DNA of 64,000 nucleotides, taken from assembly GCF_039537005.1 (NCBI RefSeq), contig NZ_BAAAZR010000017.1, forward strand, positions 1 through 64,000. The letters are read 5' to 3'. Numbering within the stretch: the first letter of the stretch is position 1; each line of letters begins with the position of its first letter. Origin of the DNA: Sphaerisporangium flaviroseum (GTDB lineage: Bacteria; Actinomycetota; Actinomycetes; Streptosporangiales; Streptosporangiaceae). The translations under genes and the position numbers were made by a program. The notes below the pieces were generated by a model, which did no database searches, had not been told where the DNA came from, and was given only the letters and a program-made list of their open reading frames with translations. Positions 8,356-17,231 of the stretch are shown piece after piece.

Positions 8356-8699
8356 GAACCCCCCGTTACCCCGAAATTTCCTCCTTTCACTTGCTGCGGG
8401 GGTGAACTATGCGTTCGACGGTCGCACCGGTACCCGGTCGCCTGACCCGGTTCACCACCGTGGACGCGATCTGCCACCGGTGCGCCACCGCCGTGACCGG
8501 TACGCCCAGCGTGCCGCACGCCTCACGGCCAGGGGGTAGAAAGTTTAGTCCCCCAACTATTGACGTGCCGGGCCCGGCTGTGTGAACCTGCGGCCGAGGC
8601 TGTCAGGAGCCTCGTCGTCACCATGCACGCTGGAGGTCGACGGTCAGGGTCCCACCTGATCGTGCATGGCGGTTGTCCGCGTTTCGAAGGGAACCGTTC
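8356..8699. promoter_or_regulatory. Divergent promoter region with an imperfect dyad
   Basis: This 344-bp gap separates the symporter and the GH74 gene. It contains GTTTAGTCCCCCAACTA at 8543-8559, an imperfect dyad (TAGT and ACTA around a C-run) in an otherwise GC-rich stretch. Such a site could bind a sugar-responsive ROK or LacI repressor that controls both genes. No TGGGAGCGCTCCCA (CebR) box was seen. Confidence 0.35.
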
Positions 8700-11606
8700 A
8701 TGCGCAAGAAACTCCTCAGCCTGCTCGCGATCGCGCTGGCCGCGTCGTTCGTGGCCGGCCTCAAGGCCCCGCCGGTCGTGGCCGCCGCGTCCGAGCCGTA
8801 CACCTACAAGAACGTGCAGATCGCCGGCGGCGGGTTCGTCCCGGGCATCATCTTCAACCAGAGCCAGAGGGACCTCATCTACGCCCGCACCGACATCGGC
8901 GGCGCCTACCGGTGGAACCAGAGCAGCCAGACCTGGACGCCGCTGCTCGACTGGGTCGGGTACGACAACTGGGGCCTGAACGGGGTGGTCAGCATCGCCA
9001 CCGACGCCGTGGACCCGAACAAGGTCTACGCCGCGGCCGGGATGTACACCAACTCCTGGGACCCGAACAACGGCGCGATCCTGCGCTCCGGGGACAAGGG
9101 CGCCACCTGGCAGAGCACGCCCCTGCCGTTCAAGCTCGGCGGCAACATGCCGGGCCGGGGCATGGGCGAGCGGCTGGCGATCGACCCCAACAGGAACAGC
9201 GTCCTGTACTTCGGGGCGCCCAGCGGCAACGGCCTGTGGCGCAGCACCGACTCCGGCGTCACCTGGGCGAAGGTGGCCAACTTCCCCAACGTCGGCAACT
9301 ACGTCCAGAGCCCCGGTGACCCCTACCTCGGCGACAACCAGGGCGTCGTCTGGGTGACGTTCGACAAGCGCACCGGCACGGCGGGGAACGCGACACAGAC
9401 GATCTACGTCGGGGTCGCGGACAAGGCCAACACCGTCTACCGCACCACCAACGGCGGCACCTCCTGGGAGCGGGTCGCCGGGCAGCCGACCGGGTACATC
9501 GCGCACAAGGGCGTCCTCGACACCACCAACGGCCATCTCTACATCGCCACCAGCGACACCGGCGGCCCGTACGACGGGGCCAAGGGCGACGTGTGGCGGT
9601 ACACCACCGCGACCGGCGTGTGGACCCAGATCAGCCCCATCCCGTCGAGCAGCGCCGACGACTACTTCGGCTACAGCGGCCTGACGGTCGACCGCCAGCA
9701 CCCCGGCACGCTCATGGTCGCCACCCAGATCTCGTGGTGGCCGGACGTCATCTTCTTCCGCAGCACCGACTCGGGAGCCACCTGGACCCGGGTGTGGGAT
9801 TTCACCAGCTATCCCAACCGATCGTTCCGCTACAAGATGGACATCTCCGCCGCTCCGTGGCTGACCTTCGGCGGTAATCCCGCCCCACCCGAGACCACGC
9901 CCAAGCTCGGCTGGATGACCGAGTCGCTGGAGATCGACCCCTTCAACTCCGACCGCATGATGTACGGCACGGGCGCCACGATCTACGGCACCACCGATCT
10001 GACCCAGTGGGACGCCGGCGGTCAGTTCACCATCAGGCCCATGGTGGCCGGGCTCGAGGAGACGGCCGTCCTGGACCTGATCAGCCCGCCTTCCGGCGCT
10101 CCGCTGGTCAGCGCGCTGGGCGACATCGGCGGCTTCCGCCACAACGACCTCACCAGGGTCCCGGCCATGATGTTCACGGCGCCCAACTTCACCAGCACGA
10201 CCAGCCTCGACTACGCCGAGGCCAATCCCAGCGTGATGGTCAGGTCGGGGAACTTCACCGACTCCGACCGGCCCAACGACAGCCACGTGGCGTTCTCCAC
10301 CGACGGCGGGGCCAACTGGTTCCAGGGCACCGAGCCCGGCGGCGTCAACAGCGGCGGCACGGTCGCGGCCAACGCCAACGGCAGCAGGTTCGTCTGGGCG
10401 CCGGGCGACTCCGGCCAGCAGGTGGTCTACTCGGTCGGCTACGGCAACAGCTGGACCCAGGCGTCCGGCGTCCCCGCGAACGCGGTGATCGAGTCCGACC
10501 GGGTCAACCCGAACAAGTTCTACGCCTTCTCGGCGGGCGGCTTCTACGTCAGCACCAACGGCGGGGCGGCGTTCACAAGGACGGCCGCCACCGGGCTCCC
10601 GTCGACCGGAAACGTGCACTTCAAGGCCCTGCCCGGCGCCGAGGGCGACATCTGGCTGGCCGGCGGCACGTCCGGGCTGTGGCACTCCACCAACTCCGGC
10701 GCCTCGTTCACCAAGGTCGCCAACGTGGCCGAGGCGAACAACGTCGGCTTCGGCAAGGCCGCGCCCGGCCGGACGTACCAGGCGCTCTACCTGATCGGCC
10801 GGGTCGACGGCGTGCACGGGGTCTACCGGTCCGACGACACCGGGGCCACCTGGATACGGATCAACGACGACAAGCACCAGTACGGCAACTTCGGCGAGGC
10901 GCTGACCGGTGACCCGCGGATCTACGGCCGGGTCTACATCGGCACCAACGGCCGCGGCATCATCTACGGCGACCGCAACGGCACCCCGGGCACTCCCGAC
11001 ACCACGGCGCCGTCGAGGCCGGGCACGCCCACCGCGTCGTCGATCACCTCCTCGGGCGCGTCGCTGTCGTGGACGGCGTCGACGGACAACGTCGGGGTGA
11101 GCGGCTACGACGTCTACCGCGAGGCCGGCGCCACCGACGTGAGGGCCGGCACGGCGAGCACCGCGTCGTTCACGCTGACCGGCCTGACGGCCGGCACGTC
11201 GTACACGTTCTATGTCGTGGCCCGTGACGCGGCCGGCAACAGCTCCACCGCCTCAAGCCCGGTCACCTTCAGCACCACGAGCGGCCCCGGCGGAGGCGGA
11301 GGCGGATGCACCGGCACCTACAGGATCGCCCAATCCTGGCAGGGCAACTTCCAGGGTGAGGTCGCGGTCAAGAACACCGGCACCGCGGCGATCACCGGCT
11401 GGACGGTGAAGTGGACCTTCGCCAACGGCCAGACCATCAGCCAGCTCTGGAACGGCACCTACACCCAGACCGCGGCGGACGTCACGGTGCGGAACGCGAG
11501 TTACAACGGCAACCTGGGCCCTGGCGCCTCGACGTCGTTCGGCTTCCAGAGCACATGGACCACCACCAACACCGTCCCCGCGACGGTGACCTGCACGGCG
11601 AGCTGA
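8700..11606 (+). CDS. Secreted xyloglucanase GH74 with FN3 and CBM2
   Basis: This 968-residue secreted protein has a signal peptide (MRKKLLSLLAIALAASFVAG). A GH74 double beta-propeller spans about residues 35-765, with repeated SxDxGxTW blades (RSTDSGVTWAKV, RSTDSGATWTRV, RSDDTGATWIRI) and both catalytic aspartates: Asp65 in RTDIGGAYRW and Asp475 in GDIGGFRHND. A fibronectin type III domain (about 770-865), a Gly linker and a C-terminal CBM2 (TYRIAQSWQGNFQGEVAV onward) follow. It cleaves the glucan backbone of xyloglucan outside the cell. The start at 8700 is set by the signal peptide. Its CBM2 resembles that of the esterase at 4432. Confidence 0.93.
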   Translation: MRKKLLSLLAIALAASFVAGLKAPPVVAAASEPYTYKNVQIAGGGFVPGIIFNQSQRDLIYARTDIGGAYRWNQSSQTWTPLLDWVGYDNWGLNGVVSIATDAVDPNKVYAAAGMYTNSWDPNNGAILRSGDKGATWQSTPLPFKLGGNMPGRGMGERLAIDPNRNSVLYFGAPSGNGLWRSTDSGVTWAKVANFPNVGNYVQSPGDPYLGDNQGVVWVTFDKRTGTAGNATQTIYVGVADKANTVYRTTNGGTSWERVAGQPTGYIAHKGVLDTTNGHLYIATSDTGGPYDGAKGDVWRYTTATGVWTQISPIPSSSADDYFGYSGLTVDRQHPGTLMVATQISWWPDVIFFRSTDSGATWTRVWDFTSYPNRSFRYKMDISAAPWLTFGGNPAPPETTPKLGWMTESLEIDPFNSDRMMYGTGATIYGTTDLTQWDAGGQFTIRPMVAGLEETAVLDLISPPSGAPLVSALGDIGGFRHNDLTRVPAMMFTAPNFTSTTSLDYAEANPSVMVRSGNFTDSDRPNDSHVAFSTDGGANWFQGTEPGGVNSGGTVAANANGSRFVWAPGDSGQQVVYSVGYGNSWTQASGVPANAVIESDRVNPNKFYAFSAGGFYVSTNGGAAFTRTAATGLPSTGNVHFKALPGAEGDIWLAGGTSGLWHSTNSGASFTKVANVAEANNVGFGKAAPGRTYQALYLIGRVDGVHGVYRSDDTGATWIRINDDKHQYGNFGEALTGDPRIYGRVYIGTNGRGIIYGDRNGTPGTPDTTAPSRPGTPTASSITSSGASLSWTASTDNVGVSGYDVYREAGATDVRAGTASTASFTLTGLTAGTSYTFYVVARDAAGNSSTASSPVTFSTTSGPGGGGGGCTGTYRIAQSWQGNFQGEVAVKNTGTAAITGWTVKWTFANGQTISQLWNGTYTQTAADVTVRNASYNGNLGPGASTSFGFQSTWTTTNTVPATVTCTAS

Positions 11607-11612
11607 CTCGGA

Positions 11613-11649
11613 GGACGGGTCCGGTGCCGTCCACGCACCGGGCCCGTCC
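11613..11649. terminator. Bidirectional hairpin terminator
   Basis: GGACGGGTCCGGTGC (11613-11627) pairs with GCACCGGGCCCGTCC (11635-11649) with one G-T wobble around a 7-nt loop. It sits between the convergent stops of the GH74 gene (11606) and the secreted protein (11668) and can serve both. Confidence 0.75.
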
Positions 11650-11667
11650 CGTCCGCCAAGGGATGGG

Positions 11668-12756
11668 TCACCGGGCCGAGACGTAGGTGACCATCGAGGG
11701 CTGGTTCACGCGGGTCACGCCGTTGTAGCAGATGACGTTGCGAACGATCACTTCGTTGCCCCACGTGGCCCACAGGGTGACGAGGTTGCAGAATTCCGGA
11801 CCCGGTCCGAAGGCGGTGACCTGGACGTCGTCCTCCAGCACGCCGACCTTGTGGAAGGTCATGAGGCGCTGGCCGGGGGCCGCCGACTGGATCTCGTTGA
11901 AGGAGCCCTGCGAGTTGTAGCTGATCTCCGGCGGCACCGGCGTGTACGGCCCGGGGGCGGCGGGCGTGTTGTCGAAGACGTAGGCGAAGTTCTTCGGCGG
12001 GACCGCGGCGCCCGTGATCGCCCGCTCCCGCTGGTAGGTCAGGTTCCACCCGGTCTTGAGCGGGACGTTGGTCGCGTCGTGGCACCTCACCTGGATGCGC
12101 TGCCCCGAGGGGGACGGCGCCCACGCGCTCACCTTGCAGCGGGCAGGGACGCTGGAGTCGACTGCCGTGACCTGGATGTTCCCGGCCACCCCGGTCGATC
12201 CGAGCCCTGGGAGGCCGACGGTCCACACGCCGACACCGGTCGGGACGACGCTGTTCGCGGCGAGCGCCGAGTTGAACTGCGTCACGATGCCGCCCCCGTC
12301 CCAGTGCACGTAGCCGAACGCCTCCGGCGCGGGCAGCGAGCCGGTGCTCTCCTCGAACACGATGGAGAAGCGGGTGGACACCGGCATGCCGCCGTAGTGG
12401 TGGCACTGCACCGCCACGACCTCGTCGGTGCCCTCCGGCCACCATTTCTGCACCTGGCACCAATCGGCGGTCTGCGACACCGCGGTCACGTGCACGACTC
12501 CGGAACGACTGGCGATCTGCGGGAACTTCACGAACGTCTGGCCCAGCGCGCCGGGTGAGACCTGGACGGTGAACCCGGGCGGCCAACTGCCCGCCTGGTG
12601 CGCCAGGGAAGGGACGCCGGAGGTGGTGTCGACGAACGCGAACCCCCACCGGTCAGGTACGGAGGCCTGAGCGCTCGTGGCCACCGAGCCGAGGCCGGCC
12701 GCGAGCAGGGCCATGACGCAGAGTATCCGTGTCATCGCTCTTGGTAATCGACGCAT
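11668..12756 (-). CDS. Secreted protein of three homologous ~105-residue repeats
   Basis: This 362-residue protein starts MRRLPRAMTRILCVMALLAA, a signal peptide ending near AQAS. The mature part is three copies of one module, each opening with an aromatic-rich strand (WGFAFVDT, FGYVHWDG, FAYVFDNT) and carrying the sequence VTAxxxxxxxC-x-V-xxW followed about 20 residues later by V-x-C. The paired cysteines suggest one disulfide per module. No known family was recognised. It may be a beta-sandwich surface or matrix protein. The start is the ATG at 12756, preceded by GGAGG at a 5-nt spacing. Confidence 0.72.
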   Translation of the reverse strand: MRRLPRAMTRILCVMALLAAGLGSVATSAQASVPDRWGFAFVDTTSGVPSLAHQAGSWPPGFTVQVSPGALGQTFVKFPQIASRSGVVHVTAVSQTADWCQVQKWWPEGTDEVVAVQCHHYGGMPVSTRFSIVFEESTGSLPAPEAFGYVHWDGGGIVTQFNSALAANSVVPTGVGVWTVGLPGLGSTGVAGNIQVTAVDSSVPARCKVSAWAPSPSGQRIQVRCHDATNVPLKTGWNLTYQRERAITGAAVPPKNFAYVFDNTPAAPGPYTPVPPEISYNSQGSFNEIQSAAPGQRLMTFHKVGVLEDDVQVTAFGPGPEFCNLVTLWATWGNEVIVRNVICYNGVTRVNQPSMVTYVSAR

Positions 12757-13118
12757 GGTGTCCTCCATCCGCTCGGGTGCTGCACAGTCACATGGAACCG
12801 CGGCGCCGGTGGTCCGGCGAGTCTGATTCGGGATGGAGTGTCTGGATCACACTGCCTCTATGGCTGTTGATAGCTCGCTTGTTGACCTCTGAGAAGACCC
12901 AACCTTGCCCGTCCGGCCGCGTCTTCGGGACCCCGCGGCCCATCGGCTCGTACCGAGGCGCGGCCGGGGGCCGTCCGAAAAGCCGCAGGTACGGCGCCTA
13001 CCAGGGCCCCGGGTCTCCGTCTGGAGTCGTACGGCGAGTTCTACCTGGGGGAGGAGGTGAGCACTATGGGTCCGACCTATTCTGGACATTGACATGGGGT
13101 CGAACTAAGGGGTGGCTG
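12757..13118. other. Divergent intergenic region without a gene
   Basis: These 362 bp lie between the secreted repeat protein and the PGPGW membrane protein. Open frames continue into it but lack actinomycete codon bias. It must hold both promoters; no clear palindrome was seen. AAGGGG at 13107-13112 is the likely ribosome-binding site for the downstream gene. Confidence 0.4.
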
Positions 13119-13547
13119 GTGGCCGTGACCGACGACAGGCGCGGTGACGCCACGAACAGCTCGAGACGTGAAGGTTTCAAGAACTGGCTGGACGGCGTGC
13201 GCTCGACGCGCACGGGGCGTCTGACCGTGAAGGTCATCATCGGTGTGGTGGGGGCCGCGCTCGTGATCGGCGGCCTGCTGCTCGTGCCGTTGCCCGGTCC
13301 GGGCTGGCTGATCGTCTTCGCCGGCCTCGCCGTGCTCGCGACCGAGTTCGCATGGGCCCACCGGTTGCTGGAATACGGCAAGAAGACCCTCTCCGCCTGG
13401 ACCGACTGGCTCAAGCGCCAGGGCTGGCCCGTGCGCATCATCGTCGGCGCCGTGACGCTGGCCGCCGCCGCCGTGCTGGTCTGGTTCACGATCAAGCTCG
13501 GCTTCGGCATCGACCTCCTCGACCAGGCCCGCGCCTTCGTGGCGTGA
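13119..13547 (+). CDS. PGPGW-motif membrane protein (TIGR02611 family)
   Basis: This 142-residue protein has a basic N-terminus, a first membrane helix ending in the signature LVPLPGPGWLIVFAGLAVLA and a second helix near the C-terminus (IIVGAVTLAAAAVLVWF). TIGR02611/PGPGW proteins are actinobacterial membrane proteins without a settled function. The GTG at 13119 is preferred because AAGGGG lies 6 nt upstream; a GTG 6 nt later (13125) is an alternative. It is probably monocistronic. Confidence 0.82.
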   Translation: MAVTDDRRGDATNSSRREGFKNWLDGVRSTRTGRLTVKVIIGVVGAALVIGGLLLVPLPGPGWLIVFAGLAVLATEFAWAHRLLEYGKKTLSAWTDWLKRQGWPVRIIVGAVTLAAAAVLVWFTIKLGFGIDLLDQARAFVA

Positions 13548-13719
13548 GGGGCCGGCACGCGAGCGTCTCCGAATATCGGATTGTCACCTCAGCGCACACC
13601 AACTCGCGGGGAAATGTGAGGTAAAGCAGAAGAAAATCGCGTTGATCGGAGTAACGTCCGGACTGAGCGATCCTCACCGGACAAGAGGTGCACCAGGTGA
13701 GTGCCATCCAGGGATTCGT

Positions 13720-14913
13720 GTGAGCGCCGTCTCCCCGGCGCTGTCCCACGTGCCACGCGAGTTCGCGGACGTCATCCGTGCCCACATGGCCGATCTCACC
13801 GAAGAGATGATCAGGGAGATCCAGGCGAGCGTGCCGGAGTACTCCCGCCCGGGGGACGAGGAGTACGTCAGGGCCGTGCGGCGCGCGGTGGAGGAGGCTC
13901 TCAGGCACTTCCTCGTCCGCGTCGCCGGCAATGGGGCGAGCAAGGGCCGGTTGCTGGAGGTCTACCGCGCGATCGGCAAGGGTGAGGCCAACGAGGGACG
14001 GCCGCTGGACTCGCTCCAGGCGGCCCTGCGGATCTGCGCCCGGGTGGCCTGGCGGCGGCTCGCCGTGGAATCCGAGACGCTGAACCTCTCCCGGCAGCGC
14101 ATGTGCGAGGTCGGGGAGGCGATCCTGGTCTACCTGGACGAGATCGCCGCGGCGGCGGCCGAGGGCTACGCGGAAGCACAGATCAAGGTGGCGGGCGAGC
14201 GGGAGTCGCGCCGCCGTCGCCTGCTCGACCTGCTGGTGTCCGACCCGCCCGCCGACTCGCGGGCCGTGGAGGACATGGCGCGGGCGGTGCGGTGGACGGT
14301 GCCCAGGACCATCGCCGGGGTCGCGCTGGCCGCCCGGTCGCCGGGCGTCGCCGCCAGGCCGGCGCTGCCGCCGGACCTGCTGTCCGACCTCGACCGCTCG
14401 GATCCGTGTCTCATCCTGCCCGACCCCGAGGGTCCCGGCCGGGCCCGGGCGCTGGACGTCGCGCTGAGGGACTGGGTCGTGGTCCTCGGTCCCCCGGTGC
14501 CGGTGCACGAGGCGGTTCACTCGCTGCGGCTGGCGCGGGAGGCGCTCACGCTGGCCCGTCGCGGGGTGCTGGCGTGCGACCAGGTGATCCGCTGCGCCGA
14601 CCATCTCTCCACGATGATCATCTTCAGGGACGAGGCGCTGATCAGGATCATGCGGCGGGTACGGCTGGCGCCGCTGCGCGCCCTGCGCCCGGCGCAGCGC
14701 GACCGTATCGCCGAGACCCTGCTGGCATGGCTGCAGAGCGGCAACGCCAACGAGGTGGCGGCGCGGCTGCACATTCATCCGCAGACGGTTCGTTACCGGC
14801 TGAGGCAGGCGACGGAGCTTTTCAGCGACCAGTTGAAGGCGCCGGACGACCGGTTCGAATTGGAAATAGCACTGCGCGCCCGGGCGCTGGCCGCGCAGGC
14901 CGTACAGCACTGA
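13720..14913 (+). CDS. PucR-family helix-turn-helix regulator
   Basis: This protein of about 397 residues ends with the PucR C-terminal HTH: LLAWLQSGNANEVAARLHIH followed by PQTVRYRLRQATELF. The N-terminal half is helical (REFADVIRAHMADLTEEMIR, LEVYRAIGKGEANEGRPLDS), as in the RsbRD-like or GGDEF-like sensory parts of actinobacterial PucR proteins. It would activate or repress a metabolic operon, not identified here. GTG at 13720 (SAVSPALSHVP) is chosen because residues upstream of it have no family look; ATG or GTG codons from 13642 remain possible. Confidence 0.82.
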   Translation: MSAVSPALSHVPREFADVIRAHMADLTEEMIREIQASVPEYSRPGDEEYVRAVRRAVEEALRHFLVRVAGNGASKGRLLEVYRAIGKGEANEGRPLDSLQAALRICARVAWRRLAVESETLNLSRQRMCEVGEAILVYLDEIAAAAAEGYAEAQIKVAGERESRRRRLLDLLVSDPPADSRAVEDMARAVRWTVPRTIAGVALAARSPGVAARPALPPDLLSDLDRSDPCLILPDPEGPGRARALDVALRDWVVVLGPPVPVHEAVHSLRLAREALTLARRGVLACDQVIRCADHLSTMIIFRDEALIRIMRRVRLAPLRALRPAQRDRIAETLLAWLQSGNANEVAARLHIHPQTVRYRLRQATELFSDQLKAPDDRFELEIALRARALAAQAVQH

Positions 14914-15097
14914 GAAAGGGTGCGCCGGGCATGGAGACGAGTTCTCTTCGGCATGCCTGAACTGCGGTTTTGTCATCCCGGTGATATGTCTGCGGGTGCG
15001 TTTCATTTCCGTGGGCAGAGTTATTCGCTTCCAACTCGCTTAACTTTTCTGACATTCAGTCGCAATCCTGCGCTAATGGCTGGAAGGCAGGAAGGTT

Positions 15098-15937
15098 ATG
15101 CGTTTTCGAGTCGTCGTCTCCGCGTTGGCGGGCGCGGTACTGATCAGCTCGGCCTTCACAGGGACCGCGCACGCCGAGACCTCCCCGCAGGGGGCGAACG
15201 ACTGGAGTTGCCGGCCGTCGGCCGCTCACCCGCGTCCCGTGGTCCTGGTCCACGGCACCTTCGAGAACATGGCGATCAACTGGGTGCATCTCTCACCTGT
15301 GCTGAAGCGGAACGGCTACTGCGTCTTCGCCCTCAACTACGGGGGCACTCAGGACGCCCTCATCCAGGGCACAGGGGAGATCGCCCGGTCGGCCGAGCAG
15401 TTGTCGGCCTTCGTCGACCGCGTGCTCGCGGCCACCGGGGTGCCCGAGGTCGACCTGGTCGGCCACTCCCAGGGCGGCATGATGCCGCGCTACTACCTGA
15501 AGTTCCTCGGCGGGGCCGCCAAGGTGGGCAAGCTGATCGGCATCGTGCCCTCCAACCACGGCACCAGCCTCAGCGGCCTGGTCGCGCTCGGCCGCCTGCT
15601 CGGCCTCATCGGGCCGGTCACCGAAGCCTGCCCGGCCTGCGGCCAGCAGATCGCCGGATCGGCCTTCCTGGCGAACCTCAACGCGGGCGGCGACACGGTG
15701 CCCGGGGTGGACTACACGGTGATCACCACGAGGTACGACGAGGTGGTCACTCCCTACACCTCGGCCTACCTCGGCGGGCCCGGGGTGCGGAACATCCTCC
15801 TGCAGCAGGTGTGCCCGCTCGACCTCAGCGCCCACGTGGGCGTGATCGTCGATCCCGTCGTGCACAGGTTGGTGCTCGACGCGCTGCGCGCCTCGCCCCC
15901 TGAGGGACGTGTCAACTGCCTGAACCCGCTCGGCTGA
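15098..15937 (+). CDS. Secreted alpha/beta-hydrolase lipase
   Basis: This 279-residue protein has a signal peptide (MRFRVVVSALAGAVLISSAF with cleavage after AHA). The oxyanion motif VVLVHGTFENM and the nucleophile elbow DLVGHSQGGMM (Ser near residue 131) follow. The Asp is likely in TRYDEVVTPY and the His in LSAHVGVI. This is the pattern of secreted actinobacterial triacylglycerol lipases. Paired cysteines (CRPS with YCVF; CPACG) suggest disulfides. The RBS GGAAGG lies just upstream of the ATG. It ends in a hairpin shared with the convergent GroES-like gene. Confidence 0.88.
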   Translation: MRFRVVVSALAGAVLISSAFTGTAHAETSPQGANDWSCRPSAAHPRPVVLVHGTFENMAINWVHLSPVLKRNGYCVFALNYGGTQDALIQGTGEIARSAEQLSAFVDRVLAATGVPEVDLVGHSQGGMMPRYYLKFLGGAAKVGKLIGIVPSNHGTSLSGLVALGRLLGLIGPVTEACPACGQQIAGSAFLANLNAGGDTVPGVDYTVITTRYDEVVTPYTSAYLGGPGVRNILLQQVCPLDLSAHVGVIVDPVVHRLVLDALRASPPEGRVNCLNPLG

Positions 15938-15974
15938 CCCGCGGGAGCACCGGCCGGCCGGGCGCGGCGCCGGG

Positions 15975-15999
15975 GCGCCTCCCCTCTCGGGGGAGGCGC
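15975..15999. terminator. Bidirectional hairpin terminator
   Basis: GCGCCTCCCC (15975-15984) pairs perfectly with GGGGAGGCGC (15990-15999) around a 5-nt loop, between the convergent ends of the lipase (15937) and the GroES-like gene (16006). Confidence 0.75.
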
Positions 16000-16005
16000 G
16001 ACGGG

Positions 16006-16326
16006 TCAGAGGTAGAGGCCGGTGCCCTGCTCGGACTGGGGGGTCGCGACGGCGTGCAGGTCGCGCTCGCGCATGACGAGGTAGACCTGGCCGTGCACCT
16101 CGACCTCGTACTGGTCCTCGGAGTTGAACAGGACCTTGTCGCCCACCTTGACCAGGCGGGCGTTCGCGCCCACGCCGCACACCTCGCCCCAGACGAGCCG
16201 GTTCGCCATCGTGACCGTGGCCGGGATGACGATGCCGGCGGAGCTGCGGCGCTCCTCGGTCTCGTGCTCGACCTTGACCATGACGCGATCGTGGAGCATC
16301 TGGATCTCGAACTTCGGGTCAGCCAC
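16006..16326 (-). CDS. GroES-like 10-kDa co-chaperonin family protein
   Basis: This 106-residue protein opens MADPKFEIQMLHDRVMVKVE and continues ERRSSAGIVIP, WGEVCGVGANARLVKVGDKV, LFNSEDQYEVEV and LVMRERDLHAV. This is the GroES beta-barrel with a mobile-loop-like segment (ERRSSAGIVIP). It is the divergent actinobacterial paralogue found away from groEL, not the main groES. A role in chaperonin capping is known only for canonical GroES; here it is inferred. The start at 16326 gives the normal family length. Confidence 0.82.
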   Translation of the reverse strand: MADPKFEIQMLHDRVMVKVEHETEERRSSAGIVIPATVTMANRLVWGEVCGVGANARLVKVGDKVLFNSEDQYEVEVHGQVYLVMRERDLHAVATPQSEQGTGLYL

Positions 16327-16422
16327 ATCCGAAGCTTATTGGGCCGGTAGGGCGCGGGCGACGGGCCGCCGCTGGAAGCGCTCTCAGCGGGGTGATCGGT
16401 AGGGTGCTCGCGAGGAGGCACG

Positions 16423-16974
16423 ATGACCGGGGATTTCAGCGAGTGGCAGTGGGTCAACGAGCCCGCGAAGTGGTCGGCGGGCGAGGATCTGCGGGTGACC
16501 GCCGACGCCCGTACCGATCTGTGGCGGGTCACCCACTACGGATACACCTACGACACCGCGCACATCTTCGGCAGGCTCATGCCGGGTGACCTGCGCGTGA
16601 CCACGACGTTCCAGGCTTCCTACGCCGAGCAGTACGACCAGGCGGGCGCCATGCTCCGGATCGACGAGAAGAACTGGATCAAGGCGGGGGTCGAGTACGT
16701 CGACGGCAGGCTCAACCTCAGTACGGTGGTCACCAGGGACTTCTCCGACTGGTCGATGCTGACGCTCTCCGTTCCGGCCGAGACGGTGACCCTGGAGTTG
16801 GCGCGCGAGGGCGACACGGTGATCGTGAAGTACGGGCTCGACGGTGCCGATCCGGTCGGCATGCTGCGCCTCGCGTACTTCCCGCCCGAGGTTCCGGCGC
16901 TCGCGGGCATCATGTGCGCGGCGCCCGAGGGCGAGGGGTTCGAGACCCGCTTCACCGCGGTCAGGGTCGAGTGA
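16423..16974 (+). CDS. DUF1349 domain protein
   Basis: This 183-residue cytosolic protein has the DUF1349 concanavalin-like pattern: opening F-x-E-W-x-W-x-NEP, TDLWRVTHYGY, YAEQYDQAGAMLRIDEKNWI, KAGVEYVDGRLNLSTVVT and a C-terminal F-E-x-R-F-x-x-V. Yeast and bacterial homologues exist with no proven catalytic role. The ATG at 16423 is preceded by GAGGAGGCACG, a good ribosome-binding site. It is divergent from the GroES-like gene with under 100 bp between. Confidence 0.85.
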   Translation: MTGDFSEWQWVNEPAKWSAGEDLRVTADARTDLWRVTHYGYTYDTAHIFGRLMPGDLRVTTTFQASYAEQYDQAGAMLRIDEKNWIKAGVEYVDGRLNLSTVVTRDFSDWSMLTLSVPAETVTLELAREGDTVIVKYGLDGADPVGMLRLAYFPPEVPALAGIMCAAPEGEGFETRFTAVRVE

Positions 16975-17231
16975 CGCGAGGTCCGTGAACGGACGGCCGT
17001 GCAGGTCAGGGCGCTCGATGGGCACTTAGGGCAGTAAGTCGGCATGTATGCACTAATGACCGGTTTTTCGAATAAAATGAGTATCTTTCAGCGGACAGCC
17101 TTAGAAGTGCCGGCCCGTAACATGTATATGTTGGTTGCCGGTGATGGGCTCAGGGGGATATGAGAGTGGTGACCGCCCTGCCGCGGTCGCCACAGCGTCT
17201 CGGGGCTCCTACGCGGTCGAGGAGTTGAGGC

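Noticed and set aside
8523..10877. Long open frame antisense to the GH74 gene
   Set aside because: It is a shadow of strong third-position GC bias; the translation is Val/Gly/Arg-rich with no domain, while the plus strand encodes a complete xyloglucanase.
16006..16326. Main groES
   Set aside because: No groEL adjacent and the sequence is the divergent actinobacterial paralogue.
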